From CAIJXO01 sp041308645 (GTDB lineage Bacteria; Patescibacteriota; Minisyncoccia; Phycocordibacterales; GWA1-40-21), in the NCBI GenBank assembly GCA_041308645.1, contig JBFZBC010000003.1, positions 1 to 17,632 on the forward strand: a DNA stretch of 17,632 nucleotides, given 5' to 3'. Shown in pieces: positions 1 to 7,252 of this stretch (the stretch's first letter is position 1; each line of letters begins with the position of its first letter). The notes beneath the pieces were generated by a model that was not told the origin of the DNA, did not search any database, and saw only the letters and a program-made list of their open reading frames with translations. A program made the position numbers and the translations under genes.

Positions 1-289
1 GTCGGTGTAGCTTAATAACTGTTTTATTTTTATTGGGAATGTCACAAACGACAGACACAATAAGTGAAACAAAGAGCACTGGGAAGATCCAGACTGGTGA
101 AGATTGAGATTCTTTCACCAATGCCACCCCACTTTTTTGCGGTTTATTTAAAATCGTACTCACCCTATAAATATGTAGGGTCCTCAACAAAGTTCATAAA
201 CACCCGTAGAGACTAAACATCAGCCCCCGATACCATTCGGTACAGGGTGAAGCTATAGTCCATTGCCAAAAGTAATTTTGGATAACAAG
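1..289 (+). ncRNA. Group I intron in 23S rRNA (3' part; 5' end outside window)
   Basis: The sequence before the last 23S exon is not rRNA but carries a group I catalytic core. P7 is formed by GACTA (211-215) and TAGTC (256-260), inside the typical contexts GTAGAGACTAAAC and GAAGCTATAGTCC (R and S elements). A P8-like hairpin lies between them (TACC-ATTC-GGTA with an outer CCC/GGG). The 3' splice site is placed after G289 (terminal omega-G), because CGTGAGACAG of the 23S peptidyl-transferase region follows at once. In E. coli numbering this is after U2593, the site of the well-known L2593 introns. The 5' exon is not visible, so the intron is longer than shown. No endonuclease ORF is seen in this part; one could lie upstream. 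Confidence 0.85.
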
Positions 290-583
290 CGTGAGACAGG
301 TTGGTCTCCTATCTACTGCAGGCGTCGATTCTTGAGGGGATTTGACTCTAGTACGAGAGGACCGAGTTGAACAAACCTCTGGTGTGTCTGCTGTCCTGCC
401 AAGGGCATCGCAGAGTAGCTAAGTTTGGAACGGATAAATTCTGAAAGCATCTAAGAATGAAGCCGTCCCCAAGATAAGGAATCATTTGAGACTCGTGAGA
501 GATGATCACGTTGATAGGCTCTAGGTGTAAGCGTAGTAATATGTTAAGCCGAGGAGTACTAATTAGTCGATTTCTATTAGGAA
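290..583 (+). rRNA. rrl: 23S rRNA, final exon (domain V end and domain VI)
   Basis: Begins at CGTGAGACAG and continues through conserved 23S landmarks: the sarcin-ricin loop CTAGTACGAGAGGACCG (about 349-365), CTGAAAGCATCTAAG (about 440-455), and the end block GTTGATAGGC...GCCGAGGAGTACTAATTAGTCG. The 3' end is set at about 583 by comparison with E. coli; the exact base depends on the terminal helix, whose 5' strand lies outside the window. 5S follows about 370 nt downstream. The 16S gene is not upstream in the usual 16S-23S-5S order but about 10 kb downstream. Confidence 0.95.
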
Positions 584-717
584 ATTTAAAAATCTTTACC
601 CTGTATCGCATGGTACGGGGCAATCTAGAAAATACTTGCCCGAATCAATTTTTATTGAGGCGGGTAATATCTTAATCCGTTGCGTGGAATTAATTAATTC
701 TGCGAGTACCTTGAAAT

Positions 718-913
718 AATTGAAATCTGAAATTTGGAGAGTAGAGAAAACATGAGATCGGTGTAAGACGAGTGAACACATCAAACACTGCCCTGCGTTC
801 AGGGAAGTCTGAGTGATGATTGTTTCGTCTATGCATCTATTTTGACTCATGTTTTCTCTAGCTTTCCCCGCACAATAATTTAAATTATTGTGCCTAAATT
901 TCAGATTTTGATT
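718..913 (+). ncRNA. Unassigned nested rod-like RNA fold between 23S and 5S
   Basis: Two long perfect inverted repeats are nested: 723-735 (AAATCTGAAATTT) pairs with 896-908, extendable by about 5 pairs to 718/913, and 742-756 (TAGAGAAAACATGAG) pairs with 846-860. Within the inner loop, AGACGA (about 765-770) pairs with TCGTCT near 830 and CCCTG-CGTT-CAGGG caps a bulged arm. Between the right arms sits a 24-nt perfect palindrome (870-893). The whole is an elongated hairpin of about 195 nt. It may be a processing stem in the rRNA precursor or an independent small RNA; a 6S-like rod is a loose analogy only. Confidence 0.55.
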
Positions 914-935
914 TAGTTAAAGTTTTAGGTATAAT
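908..935 (+). promoter_or_regulatory. Possible promoter for 5S rRNA
   Basis: TTGATT (908-913), 16-nt spacer, TATAAT (930-935). Transcription would begin near 942, a few bases before mature 5S at 950. The -35 overlaps the right arm of the nested spacer fold, so 5S may be made both from the 23S transcript and from this site. Confidence 0.45.
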
Positions 936-949
936 TAGTTTATTGAAAA

Positions 950-1069
<120 letters not shown>

Positions 1070-1084
1070 TTTTTAATCAAAATA

Positions 1085-1107
1085 AACCCTAAATATAGGG
1101 TTATTTT
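1085..1107 (+). terminator. Rho-independent terminator after 5S
   Basis: AACCCT (1085-1090), loop AAATAT, AGGGTT (1097-1102), then a T-rich run TTATTTTTG. It closes the 23S-5S transcript. Confidence 0.8.
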
Positions 1108-1123
1108 TGTGTTCGTAACGTGC

Positions 1124-1151
1124 TTGACAAAATATATGAAAGGTGTATAAT
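1124..1151 (+). promoter_or_regulatory. Strong sigma70-type promoter for the 109-aa gene
   Basis: TTGACA (1124-1129), 16-nt spacer, TATAAT (1146-1151): consensus at both boxes. The start would be near 1158, giving a leader of about 45 nt before the ATG at 1204. Confidence 0.85.
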
Positions 1152-1203
1152 GAAACAAGAAATTGCGGAAAAGACACAGTACGATCAACAAAAAGGAGAA
1201 TTA

Positions 1204-1533
1204 ATGATGAAGAAGTTCAATGTAATTGCGGTTAATGGCGGTCCTATTGAAGAAATAGTTGAAAGACTTATTAAGCTTCGGGGTTATATGGAACCTGTAG
1301 TCGATAAAATTGAAGTTGATGAAGAGAGTAAGTTGGTTCATTACAATAACCATGTCTACCCGTTTGTGGAATACCGTTCTGGTATTCATGGTCAGGCAAC
1401 GGTTATAGCCTTTGATTTTCATGGGAAGAAAATGGAAGTATACACTGATACACCGACTGGACCGAGAGTTACACGCGAACAAATCATGGTAGATTTGGTC
1501 AGGCGGCGAAATGACCCCAACTCCGGCTACTAA
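1204..1533 (+). CDS. Hypothetical 109-aa protein inside the duplicated 5S end
   Basis: No family recognised. The start at 1204 is chosen because AAGGAG lies at 1194-1199 and because the -10 box at 1146-1151 would be inside the longer open frame that begins at 1120. The protein is soluble, without signal peptide or membrane segment, with alternating charged and hydrophobic stretches. It opens with MMKKFNVIAVNGGPIEEIVE (a beta-strand followed by a helix), has a central stretch around VVDKIEVDEESKLVHYNN, and a basic tail LVRRRNDPNSGY. It is monocistronic with its own consensus promoter, SD and terminator, unlike the leaderless genes around it. Its base composition is visibly more GC-rich than the rodA region. 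Position between two copies of the 5S 3' end suggests it arrived as a small insert. Function unknown. Confidence 0.75.
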   Translation: MMKKFNVIAVNGGPIEEIVERLIKLRGYMEPVVDKIEVDEESKLVHYNNHVYPFVEYRSGIHGQATVIAFDFHGKKMEVYTDTPTGPRVTREQIMVDLVRRRNDPNSGY

Positions 1534-1566
1534 AACCGGAACAACGACCTCACACAAAGATATGAA

Positions 1567-1606
1567 GAGACCCCAAACTTCTGTCTAAGTGCGGGGTCTT
1601 TTTATT
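1567..1606 (+). terminator. Terminator of the 109-aa gene
   Basis: AGACCCC (1568-1574) pairs with GGGGTCT (1593-1599), with an inner AACTT/AAGT pairing, followed by TTTTTATTT. Confidence 0.9.
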
Positions 1607-1712
1607 TGTATATATATTATTGTCACATTCTACGGGGCACGTAGTCCCATGGGCAAAAGCGTAGGCGAGTCCGTGAGCCGAAGTCCCGCACCAAGTACTC
1701 TTTGGTGCGTGG

Positions 1713-1742
1713 GTAGCTAGCCGCCAGAACCAAGTTTTTAAT
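1713..1742 (+). pseudogene. Duplicated 3' end of 5S rRNA (direct repeat copy 2)
   Basis: Identical over 30 nt to 1048-1077: the last 22 nt of 5S and 8 nt of flank. The rest of 5S is absent. The sequence before it (1630-1712) is unrelated to 5S and contains small hairpins (CTACG-GGGCA-CGTAG at about 1631-1645; GCACCAA...TTGGTGC at about 1688-1708). The copy could be an attachment-site duplicate or the remnant of a tandem duplication. Confidence 0.85.
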
Positions 1743-1764
1743 TATTTTTTCTAAGTTTTTTCGC

Positions 1765-1849
1765 GCGTGGTCCGTTTGTACTTAATATTTTAAAGGGCTC
1801 TTTCCGAAATCGCCCCGAGGGATATAAAGGAGGACCACGCCACTTTTTT
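1765..1849 (+). other. Structured non-coding segment with long closing stem
   Basis: GCGTGGTCC (1765-1773) pairs perfectly with GGACCACGC (1832-1840), followed by CACTTTTTT. The loop contains a GGG/CCC arm (about 1796-1816) and an AAAGGAGG word at 1826-1833. It could be a small RNA ending in a terminator, or a leader element of the gene at 1906, but a second terminator separates it from that gene. No known riboswitch or tRNA was recognised. Confidence 0.45.
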
Positions 1850-1853
1850 ACAA

Positions 1854-1876
1854 ACACCAGTAATGGTGTTTTTTTG
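1854..1876 (+). terminator. Terminator upstream of the 1906 gene
   Basis: ACACCA (1854-1859), loop GTAA, TGGTGT (1864-1869), then seven T. It insulates the following operon, whose promoter begins at once. Confidence 0.85.
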
Positions 1877-1889
1877 TTTTCTATTTTTC

Positions 1890-1898
1890 TGTTATACT
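1890..1898 (+). promoter_or_regulatory. Extended -10 promoter, leaderless start
   Basis: TGTTATACT is a TGn extended -10 with TATACT at 1893-1898. The ATG at 1906 begins 7 nt after the box, so transcription should start on or just before the start codon. The -35 position falls in the T-tract of the terminator. Confidence 0.65.
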
Positions 1899-1905
1899 AT
1901 ACGTT

Positions 1906-2661
1906 ATGTCCTGGGCACAAAAGAGAAAATTTATATATTTAGGAACTATTGCTATTATTTTTATAATCATAGCGGTGTGGGTTTTTGTGGCTTATTTTTA
2001 TAAACCCCCGACCTGTTTTGATGGTAAAAAAAATCAGGATGAATTAGGGATAGACTGTGGTGGTGTTTGTGACTTACTATGTAATTCACAATATTCTTCT
2101 TTAAATATATTATGGTCTAGATTTTCGAAAGTGTCTGACGGTGTGTACAACGTTCTTGCTTATATAGTAAATCCAAATACTAATGCTGGTGTGGATAATT
2201 TAGATTATGTTTTCAAACTTTATGATAAAGAAGGGGTGCTTTTAAGAGAAAGATTTGGAACCACTTTTGCTCCAGCCAACAGGGTGATAGCTGTTTTTGA
2301 GCCAGAATTACTGACTGGAAATCACATTCCAAACCGAGTGGAATTTTCTTTTAGATCTCAGGCCGTTTGGACAAAACAAATGAGCTTAAGCACTGGTATA
2401 TCCGTTTCTCAATCTGTCATATCAAGAGAAGGCACTTCACCACGGCTGACTGCCACTTTAACTAATACCAGTATAAATAGAGTTAGGAATCTTGAAGCGG
2501 TTGGTATTATTTACAACAATGAAGATAATACTATAGCTTTTTCAAGAACCGTTATTGATTTGATAGAAGGTAAAGAATCTAAGGATATTAATTTTAATTG
2601 GCCTAAACCGTTTGGTGATGTTTCTTCTAGAACTGAGATTATCCTTAGAGTTCTGAAATAA
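1906..2661 (+). CDS. Membrane-anchored protein with Cys-rich DCGG motif
   Basis: A 251-aa protein. Residues 9-32 form one transmembrane segment with short cytoplasmic N-terminus; the rest is predicted to be outside. Directly after the membrane comes CFDGKKNQDELGIDCGGVC, with Cys at 37, 51, 55 and 59. This CxDGxxNxxExxxDCGGxCxxC pattern is a small, probably disulfide- or metal-stabilised module seen in extracellular proteins. The remaining about 190 residues are rich in beta-strand and Thr/Ser/Asn, as in Ig-like extracytoplasmic domains. It lies 3 nt upstream of rodA with no SD between them, so the two are probably co-transcribed and may act together in envelope growth. No enzymatic residues recognised; exact function unknown. 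Confidence 0.85.
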   Translation: MSWAQKRKFIYLGTIAIIFIIIAVWVFVAYFYKPPTCFDGKKNQDELGIDCGGVCDLLCNSQYSSLNILWSRFSKVSDGVYNVLAYIVNPNTNAGVDNLDYVFKLYDKEGVLLRERFGTTFAPANRVIAVFEPELLTGNHIPNRVEFSFRSQAVWTKQMSLSTGISVSQSVISREGTSPRLTATLTNTSINRVRNLEAVGIIYNNEDNTIAFSRTVIDLIEGKESKDINFNWPKPFGDVSSRTEIILRVLK

Positions 2662-2664
2662 AGT

Positions 2665-3792
2665 ATGGAAGTTTTTTTCCGAAAATTATTTGATATAGAC
2701 TGGATTTTATTTTTTTCGGCTATCTTAATAGCTTGCGCTGGTTTATTAACAATGAGTTCTTTTGGAGCGGAAGGTGATTATTTTACAAAGCAAATTATTT
2801 GGATTATCGTCTCTATCTTTGTTTTTTTTATATTAAGTCTTTTTGATTACCGTTTTTTAAAAAGAACTGGAGTGGTTATAACTATTTTTTCTATTTCTGT
2901 TTTGTTGTTACTCTCCTTGTTTATTTTTGGGTATGTAGCAAAAGGAGCACAAAGCTGGTTTAATTTTGGAGCTATTTCTTTTCAGCCAGCTGACTTTATC
3001 AAGCTTATTATCATTATTTTATTGGCAAAATATTTTTCCAAACGCCATATAGAAATTGCTAATGTTCGTCACATCTTTGTGTCTGGTTTTTACGTTTTTG
3101 TGGTTTTTATCTTGGTCTTTCTTCAACCAGATTTTGGTTCGGCATTAATTATTTTTCTTATTTGGCTGGGCTTGATATTACTCTCCGGTATTTCTAAGAA
3201 GCATTTATTGGCCGTCTTTTTATTTGGATCACTGGCTTTCGGGATTCTTTGGGGTTTTGTTCTCCAAGATTATCAAAAGAGCCGGATTATAAACTTTATT
3301 CATCCATTGGCCGACATCCAAGGAACTGGTTATAGCGCCTATCAGTCCACGATTGCGGTTGGTTCTGGACTTTTGACCGGTAAAGGGGTGGGTTATGGTA
3401 CTCAAAGTAAGTTAAGTTTCTTACCTGAATATCAGACAGATTTTATTTTTGCCGCTTATGCCGAGGAGTGGGGATTTTTAGGTGTGATCTTTCTTTTTAT
3501 TTTGTTTGGAGTCTTACTCTGGCGAGTTGTACGGACTGCTTATTATGGAGCAACAAACTTTGATATTTTATTTGGTTGTGGTTTGGCGATTATGTTTGTT
3601 AGTCATTTTTTGATTAATGTTGGAATGAATATAGGTATAATGCCCGTGACCGGTATCACATTTCCTTTTATGTCTTATGGAGGAACAAATTTACTAACCT
3701 CTTTTATAGGTTTAGGAATTCTTATGGGTATGCGTCGTTATCGCCGGATTGCTCACAAGGAGATGATGAAGAATGAATTTTTGGGGATATAA
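2665..3792 (+). CDS. rodA: Peptidoglycan glycosyltransferase RodA (SEDS family)
   Basis: SEDS-family lipid II polymerase that elongates glycan strands in the cytoplasmic membrane with a class B PBP partner. At 375 aa it is of normal RodA length, with about ten hydrophobic segments. Family landmarks are present: KGAQSWFNFGAISFQPADF (residues 93-111), QPDFGSA (154-160), GSGLLTGKGVGYGTQSKL (233-250) and LPEYQTDFIFAAYAEEWGF (253-271), in which Asp259 matches the catalytic Asp. The conserved end GITFPFMSYGG is also there. RodA is preferred over FtsW from the PEYQTDFIF pattern and the rod-type TGKGVGYGTQ loop; the two are close paralogues. It starts 3 nt after the preceding gene without an SD. It converges on the pilin gene with an 8-nt gap and no clear terminator. 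Confidence 0.93.
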   Translation: MEVFFRKLFDIDWILFFSAILIACAGLLTMSSFGAEGDYFTKQIIWIIVSIFVFFILSLFDYRFLKRTGVVITIFSISVLLLLSLFIFGYVAKGAQSWFNFGAISFQPADFIKLIIIILLAKYFSKRHIEIANVRHIFVSGFYVFVVFILVFLQPDFGSALIIFLIWLGLILLSGISKKHLLAVFLFGSLAFGILWGFVLQDYQKSRIINFIHPLADIQGTGYSAYQSTIAVGSGLLTGKGVGYGTQSKLSFLPEYQTDFIFAAYAEEWGFLGVIFLFILFGVLLWRVVRTAYYGATNFDILFGCGLAIMFVSHFLINVGMNIGIMPVTGITFPFMSYGGTNLLTSFIGLGILMGMRRYRRIAHKEMMKNEFLGI

Positions 3793-3800
3793 ATTAGAAA

Positions 3801-4379
3801 TTATTTTAATTCAATATCAAAGCAAAGATCATTAGTCGCCGTTATACCACTTTTTGGTGTACAACCTAAGTTGTCACTGAGACCATCTGGTAAATAGATT
3901 GATGTACTATCGTAGTTATAGTCTCTATCAGAGATTAAGACATTATTTCCCCTCTCTAATTTAACTGTGATTCTAGCTAGAGTACATTTGTAGGTAGTAG
4001 AAGTATTTGTTGTACAGTATGTTGTTAGTGAATTACTTCTACCGGTAAAATATCTAATTTCTGGATGTATATCTTTAATATAACCTAGATTTACTAAACC
4101 GTACCCATTACCATTTTTCCATAATTGTGAATTAACATCTAAATATCCACTAGGAGCAGTAACATTCATTTGTGGGTAATATCCTTTATCACTAAAATAC
4201 ATTTGTAATGCTGTTCTTGTTTCAATCATTGATCTAATTCGAGCTGAATCTCTGGCTTTTGCTCTCGCATCTTGCAAACCAGCTAAGACAATAGAGGAGA
4301 GTAAGCCAATGATAGAGATAACTACGAGAAGTTCTATGAGCGTAAAACCCTTATTTAATTTTATTTTTGATATATTCAT
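3801..4379 (-). CDS. Type IV pilin-like (prepilin) protein
   Basis: A 192-aa protein with a classic class III signal: a short basic leader ending KG, then FTLIELLVVISIIGLLSS. Prepilin peptidase should cut after Gly11, leaving Phe12 as the methylated N-terminus and Glu16 as the assembly residue (Glu+5). The hydrophobic N-terminal helix runs to about residue 32, followed by DARAKARDSARIRSM, typical of pseudopilins of this bacterial group. The C-terminal globular domain has four Cys in two local pairs (TYC...YKC; LGC...DLC), which could form disulfides. It follows the 64-aa gene by 7 nt on the same strand. The assembly machinery (PilB, PilC, PilD) is not in the window. It may be a major pilin or a minor pseudopilin; the sequence does not settle this. 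Confidence 0.9.
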   Translation of the reverse strand: MNISKIKLNKGFTLIELLVVISIIGLLSSIVLAGLQDARAKARDSARIRSMIETRTALQMYFSDKGYYPQMNVTAPSGYLDVNSQLWKNGNGYGLVNLGYIKDIHPEIRYFTGRSNSLTTYCTTNTSTTYKCTLARITVKLERGNNVLISDRDYNYDSTSIYLPDGLSDNLGCTPKSGITATNDLCFDIELK

Positions 4380-4386
4380 TATTCTA

Positions 4387-4581
4387 TCAAATTAAACCTA
4401 GGGCTTTAGCAAAAAAGTAAAGAGATAAAGTAAAACAAAGAACAATGATAGCTATCATCACTTTTTGAGAACCTTTTTCATCTTTGGTTAAACCCATCTT
4501 TATGATCAAATTAGAGATACCTCCTTTTGCTGGCTGATAATTATAATCTACTGGTTTATTTTCATTAAATTTTATGTTCAT
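4387..4581 (-). CDS. Small single-pass membrane protein (64 aa)
   Basis: No family recognised. A hydrophilic N-terminal part (residues 1-38) is followed by one transmembrane helix (about 40-62, VMIAIIVLCFTLSLYFFAKAL) that ends the protein, so it is a tail-anchored or single-pass protein. It is translated just before the pilin gene and probably shares its transcript, suggesting a role near the pilus. It ends with TGA, which argues against UGA recoding. Upstream on the minus strand AAGAAT lies 6 nt before the ATG, a weak -10 that would give a leaderless mRNA. Inside the gene the codons for KGG form AAAGGAGGT (4519-4527), a perfect SD word in mid-frame. Confidence 0.7.
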   Translation of the reverse strand: MNIKFNENKPVDYNYQPAKGGISNLIIKMGLTKDEKGSQKVMIAIIVLCFTLSLYFFAKALGLI

Positions 4582-4627
4582 ATTTTTATTCTTTAATGGA
4601 TAAATTAATTATTAAAATTATTATTTC

Positions 4628-5776
4628 CTAATTATACATCATTAATGTTTTTTTGAACATAATTTCTTTATTGAATTCAAGCAGTACCTTTTCCTGTATA
4701 TTTTTCCCTAGAAGAGTCATTTTTTCTGGGTTTTTTAGAAGGAAAGTTATTATTTTTTGTATTTCCTCTGGTTCTTTAGGGCGAACTAAAATACCATTTT
4801 TCATATCATCTATTATTTCTGGAATACCACCCACGTTAGTGGCAATTATTGGTAGTCCAGCCTGGCCAGCTTCAAGTAGGGCATAAGGTAGTGCCTCAGT
4901 AATAGAGGTAAGAGTAAAAATATCAAAGGCTTTTAAGTATTTTTGAGCATCATCAATCCGACCAACAAGGAATACAGTATTTTGTAAATCATATCTGTCT
5001 ATTCTTTCTTGGAGTTTTTCTCTGATTTCTCCGTCTCCGATTATGATTAGAATAGGTAAGGTAGAGGGATCGTCACTTTCTGCCTCTAGTTCATGTATAG
5101 CCTCAATAATATATTTTAAACCTTTATTTTTATGTAACTCAGAGATTGTGCCAAGCCAGAATCTTTTTTTCAGATCTAAGTCTGGGGGCATTTTTTTAAG
5201 AATAATTTCTCTAGCTTTTTCTTTGTCTATAAAATCAATTTTGTCTATGCAATTTCTTATTACAATTATTTTACTATCATTATGTTTGTTTTTGATCTGG
5301 TTTTTTGTTTGTTCAGAAACAGCAATTGTTTTGTGCGCGAGAGTGACTGTTATCAAATGTAAAAAATATATAAATTTTTTTTGTATCTGACTCCTCCCTT
5401 CATTAAAGGCCCAACCATGTCCGGTAAAAATAATTTTAGGGATACCAACAAATCTGGCGGCTAGGGCACCCAGGAAACCCATTTTGGAGCTGTTTAGGTG
5501 CACAATGTCTGGCTTTTCTTTTTGGAAGATTTTTAAAAGTTTAAAGAAAGCAATAAGGTCTTGAAAAATATGGATGTCTCTCGAAAGATTTCCTAATAAA
5601 ATAGTTTTAATTCCTCTTGTTTGTAATTTATTTATCAATTGGCCGTCAGCTCCTATTAAAACACTGACCTCATATAAATCTTTTGGTAGGGAAGTAGCTA
5701 GATCATAGACATAGCGCTGGGCCCCACCCCAATTTCCTTTAGTAATACAATAAAGTATTTTTTTCCTATCAATCAT
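4628..5776 (-). CDS. Glycosyltransferase family 4 (GT-B fold)
   Basis: A 382-aa cytoplasmic or membrane-associated sugar transferase. The N-terminal Rossmann domain has TKGNWGGAQRYVYDLA (13-27), the glycine-rich acceptor loop of GT4 enzymes, then DIVHLNSSKMGFLGALAAR (90-108) and FTGHGWAFN (117-125). The C-terminal domain has LGTISELHKNKGLKYIIEA (208-226), IIIGDGE and the nucleotide-sugar EX7E motif with Glu294 and Glu302, followed by GLPIIATNVGGIPEII. The donor and acceptor cannot be read from sequence. It is divergent from the polyprenyl glycosylphosphotransferase at 5854 across a 77-bp promoter region, so it probably adds a later sugar to the lipid-linked glycan that enzyme starts. The most similar characterised types are exopolysaccharide/lipoglycan GT4 enzymes. 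Confidence 0.92.
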   Translation of the reverse strand: MIDRKKILYCITKGNWGGAQRYVYDLATSLPKDLYEVSVLIGADGQLINKLQTRGIKTILLGNLSRDIHIFQDLIAFFKLLKIFQKEKPDIVHLNSSKMGFLGALAARFVGIPKIIFTGHGWAFNEGRSQIQKKFIYFLHLITVTLAHKTIAVSEQTKNQIKNKHNDSKIIVIRNCIDKIDFIDKEKAREIILKKMPPDLDLKKRFWLGTISELHKNKGLKYIIEAIHELEAESDDPSTLPILIIIGDGEIREKLQERIDRYDLQNTVFLVGRIDDAQKYLKAFDIFTLTSITEALPYALLEAGQAGLPIIATNVGGIPEIIDDMKNGILVRPKEPEEIQKIITFLLKNPEKMTLLGKNIQEKVLLEFNKEIMFKKTLMMYN

Positions 5777-5786
5777 TTATGATTTG

Positions 5787-5792
5787 ATTATA
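5787..5792 (-). promoter_or_regulatory. -10 box of the GT4 gene
   Basis: Read on the minus strand this is TATAAT, ending 10 nt before the ATG (5776), so the 5' leader would be only a few bases. The -35 region (about 5810-5815) is weak. Confidence 0.5.
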
Positions 5793-5816
5793 GCATTATT
5801 ATTAAATTTTTAGTAG

Positions 5817-5844
5817 TTGAAGAATATATAAAAAGGGGTATACT
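5817..5844 (+). promoter_or_regulatory. Promoter of the glycosylphosphotransferase gene
   Basis: TTGAAG (5817-5822), 16-nt spacer, TATACT (5839-5844). The ATG at 5854 begins 9 nt after the box, implying a leader of about 0-3 nt. No SD is present. Confidence 0.65.
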
Positions 5845-5853
5845 TCTATAATT

Positions 5854-7215
5854 ATGAAAGTAGTGAATAATAAAGAACCGTTGATACTATTTATTGGAGA
5901 TATAGTAATTTTTATTGTAGCCTTATGGCTCACCCTAACTATTAGGCTTGGAGAAATACCTTCAAGTTTTACCTTTTTTGATCACCTATTACCATTTAGT
6001 ATTTTATTTATAATTTGGTCACTTATCTTCTTTATCGCTGGGCTGTATGAAAAGCATACTATTCTTTTTAAAAGTCGCTTACCCTTTCGGGTCTTTAATA
6101 CACAGCTTTTAAATAGTTTTTTTGCGGTTGTCTTCTTTTATTTTATTCCATATTTTGGTATTACACCAAAGGTTATTTTATTTTTCTATATTATTATTTC
6201 ATCGCTCTTAATCTTCATTTGGCGTACCTATGGTCATAATCTTTTTGGTTTAAAAGCAAGAGAAAAAGCTATAATTTTTGGCCGTAGAGTAGAAATAGAT
6301 TCATTATTACAGGAAGTAAATAATAATCCTCGTTATGGTTTAGAATTTGTTTCATCTTTTGATTTAGACAAGATAAAGGAAATTAATTTTCAAAAAGATA
6401 TTATAGAAAAAATAAGCCATTTAAATATTTCGGTAGTGGTGATTGATTTAGAAAATGATGTTTTGAAAAAAGATTTACCACGTTTTTATAATTTACTTTT
6501 TTCTAAGGTTCGTTTTGTAGATATAAGTAGTCTTTATGAGGATATTTTTGATCAAGTTCCATTATCCTCTGTTGGTTATAGCTGGTTTTTACAAAATGTT
6601 TCTTTATCTACTAGTATTACTTACGACGCTTTTAAAAGGTTAGTTGATGTTTTTATTTCTTTGATTTTTGGTATTATGTCTTTATTATTTTATCCTTTTA
6701 TTTATTTAGCCATTAAATTAGATGATGGTGGTTCAATTTTTATTATTCAAGATCGAATCGGAAAAAACAATAAGTTCATTAGGTTTAAAAAATTTAGGAC
6801 AATGAGTTTTAATGATAACGAGTCCTTCGATAATACTCAGGATCTTCGACAAATAAACAAAATAACAAAGGTGGGTGCTTTTTTAAGAAAAAGTCGTTTG
6901 GATGAATTGCCACAATTATGGAATGTGTTGAAAGGGGACTTATCTCTTATTGGTCCTCGGCCAGAATTACCAACTTTAGCAAAAATCTATGAACAAGAAG
7001 TACCTTATTATAATGTTCGTCACTTGATTCCACCAGGTTTGTCTGGTTGGGCCCAGCTGTATCATGAGAATCATCCACATCAAGGTGCAAATGTGGAAGA
7101 GACAAAAAATAAGCTTTCTTATGATTTGTATTATGTAAAGAATCGTTCTATTATGCTTGATTTTAAAATCGCCCTTAAAACTATAAAGGCGTTGTTGTCT
7201 AGGACGGGAAAGTAA
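5854..7215 (+). CDS. Polyprenyl glycosylphosphotransferase (WcaJ/CpsE-type)
   Basis: A 453-aa membrane enzyme of the bacterial sugar transferase family. It moves a sugar-1-phosphate from a nucleotide sugar to undecaprenyl phosphate, the first step of surface polysaccharide or glycan assembly. The N-terminal half has four hydrophobic segments (about 10-30, 45-64, 86-104, 107-124) and then a CoA-binding-like Rossmann region (about 136-235). The catalytic C-terminal domain begins with KRLVDVFISLIFGIMSL (261-277), a membrane re-entrant helix. It continues with DDGGSIFIIQDRIGKNNKFIRFKKFRTM (290-317), LRKSRLDELPQLWNVLKGDLSLIGPRPE (344-371) and PPGLSGWAQ (393-401), all hallmarks of the family. Full length and intact. 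The sugar cannot be predicted. It is divergent from the GT4 gene; secD follows under its own promoter. Confidence 0.93.
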   Translation: MKVVNNKEPLILFIGDIVIFIVALWLTLTIRLGEIPSSFTFFDHLLPFSILFIIWSLIFFIAGLYEKHTILFKSRLPFRVFNTQLLNSFFAVVFFYFIPYFGITPKVILFFYIIISSLLIFIWRTYGHNLFGLKAREKAIIFGRRVEIDSLLQEVNNNPRYGLEFVSSFDLDKIKEINFQKDIIEKISHLNISVVVIDLENDVLKKDLPRFYNLLFSKVRFVDISSLYEDIFDQVPLSSVGYSWFLQNVSLSTSITYDAFKRLVDVFISLIFGIMSLLFYPFIYLAIKLDDGGSIFIIQDRIGKNNKFIRFKKFRTMSFNDNESFDNTQDLRQINKITKVGAFLRKSRLDELPQLWNVLKGDLSLIGPRPELPTLAKIYEQEVPYYNVRHLIPPGLSGWAQLYHENHPHQGANVEETKNKLSYDLYYVKNRSIMLDFKIALKTIKALLSRTGK

Positions 7216-7217
7216 AG

Positions 7218-7245
7218 TTGCAAAGATAAAATAAATAGCTATAAT
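7218..7245 (+). promoter_or_regulatory. Promoter of secD, leaderless
   Basis: TTGCAA (7218-7223), 16-nt spacer, TATAAT (7240-7245). The ATG at 7253 starts 7 nt after the box, so the mRNA should begin at the start codon. No SD. Confidence 0.75.
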
Positions 7246-7252
7246 AAGCATC

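Larger units (their letters stand above)
584..949 (+). other. 23S-5S spacer, structured, no protein gene
   Basis: Long spacer (about 366 nt) without a credible coding sequence. Just after 23S a hairpin pairs about 600-606 with 615-621, followed by a weaker GCCCG/CGGGT hairpin around 638-665. The second half is occupied by the nested fold listed separately. I do not recognise tmRNA, RNase P or SRP RNA signatures here. Open frames on the minus strand are by-products of rRNA and structure. Confidence 0.6.

Noticed and set aside
1201..1557. Minus-strand frame opposite the 109-aa gene
   Set aside because: The plus-strand gene has promoter, SD and terminator; the antisense frame has none.
4387..4389. 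Possible UGA recoding to glycine as in some CPR lineages
   Set aside because: The small gene ends naturally at TGA and long conserved proteins read through without in-frame TGA.
4653..5390. Plus-strand frames opposite the GT4 gene
   Set aside because: Antisense shadows of a clear glycosyltransferase.
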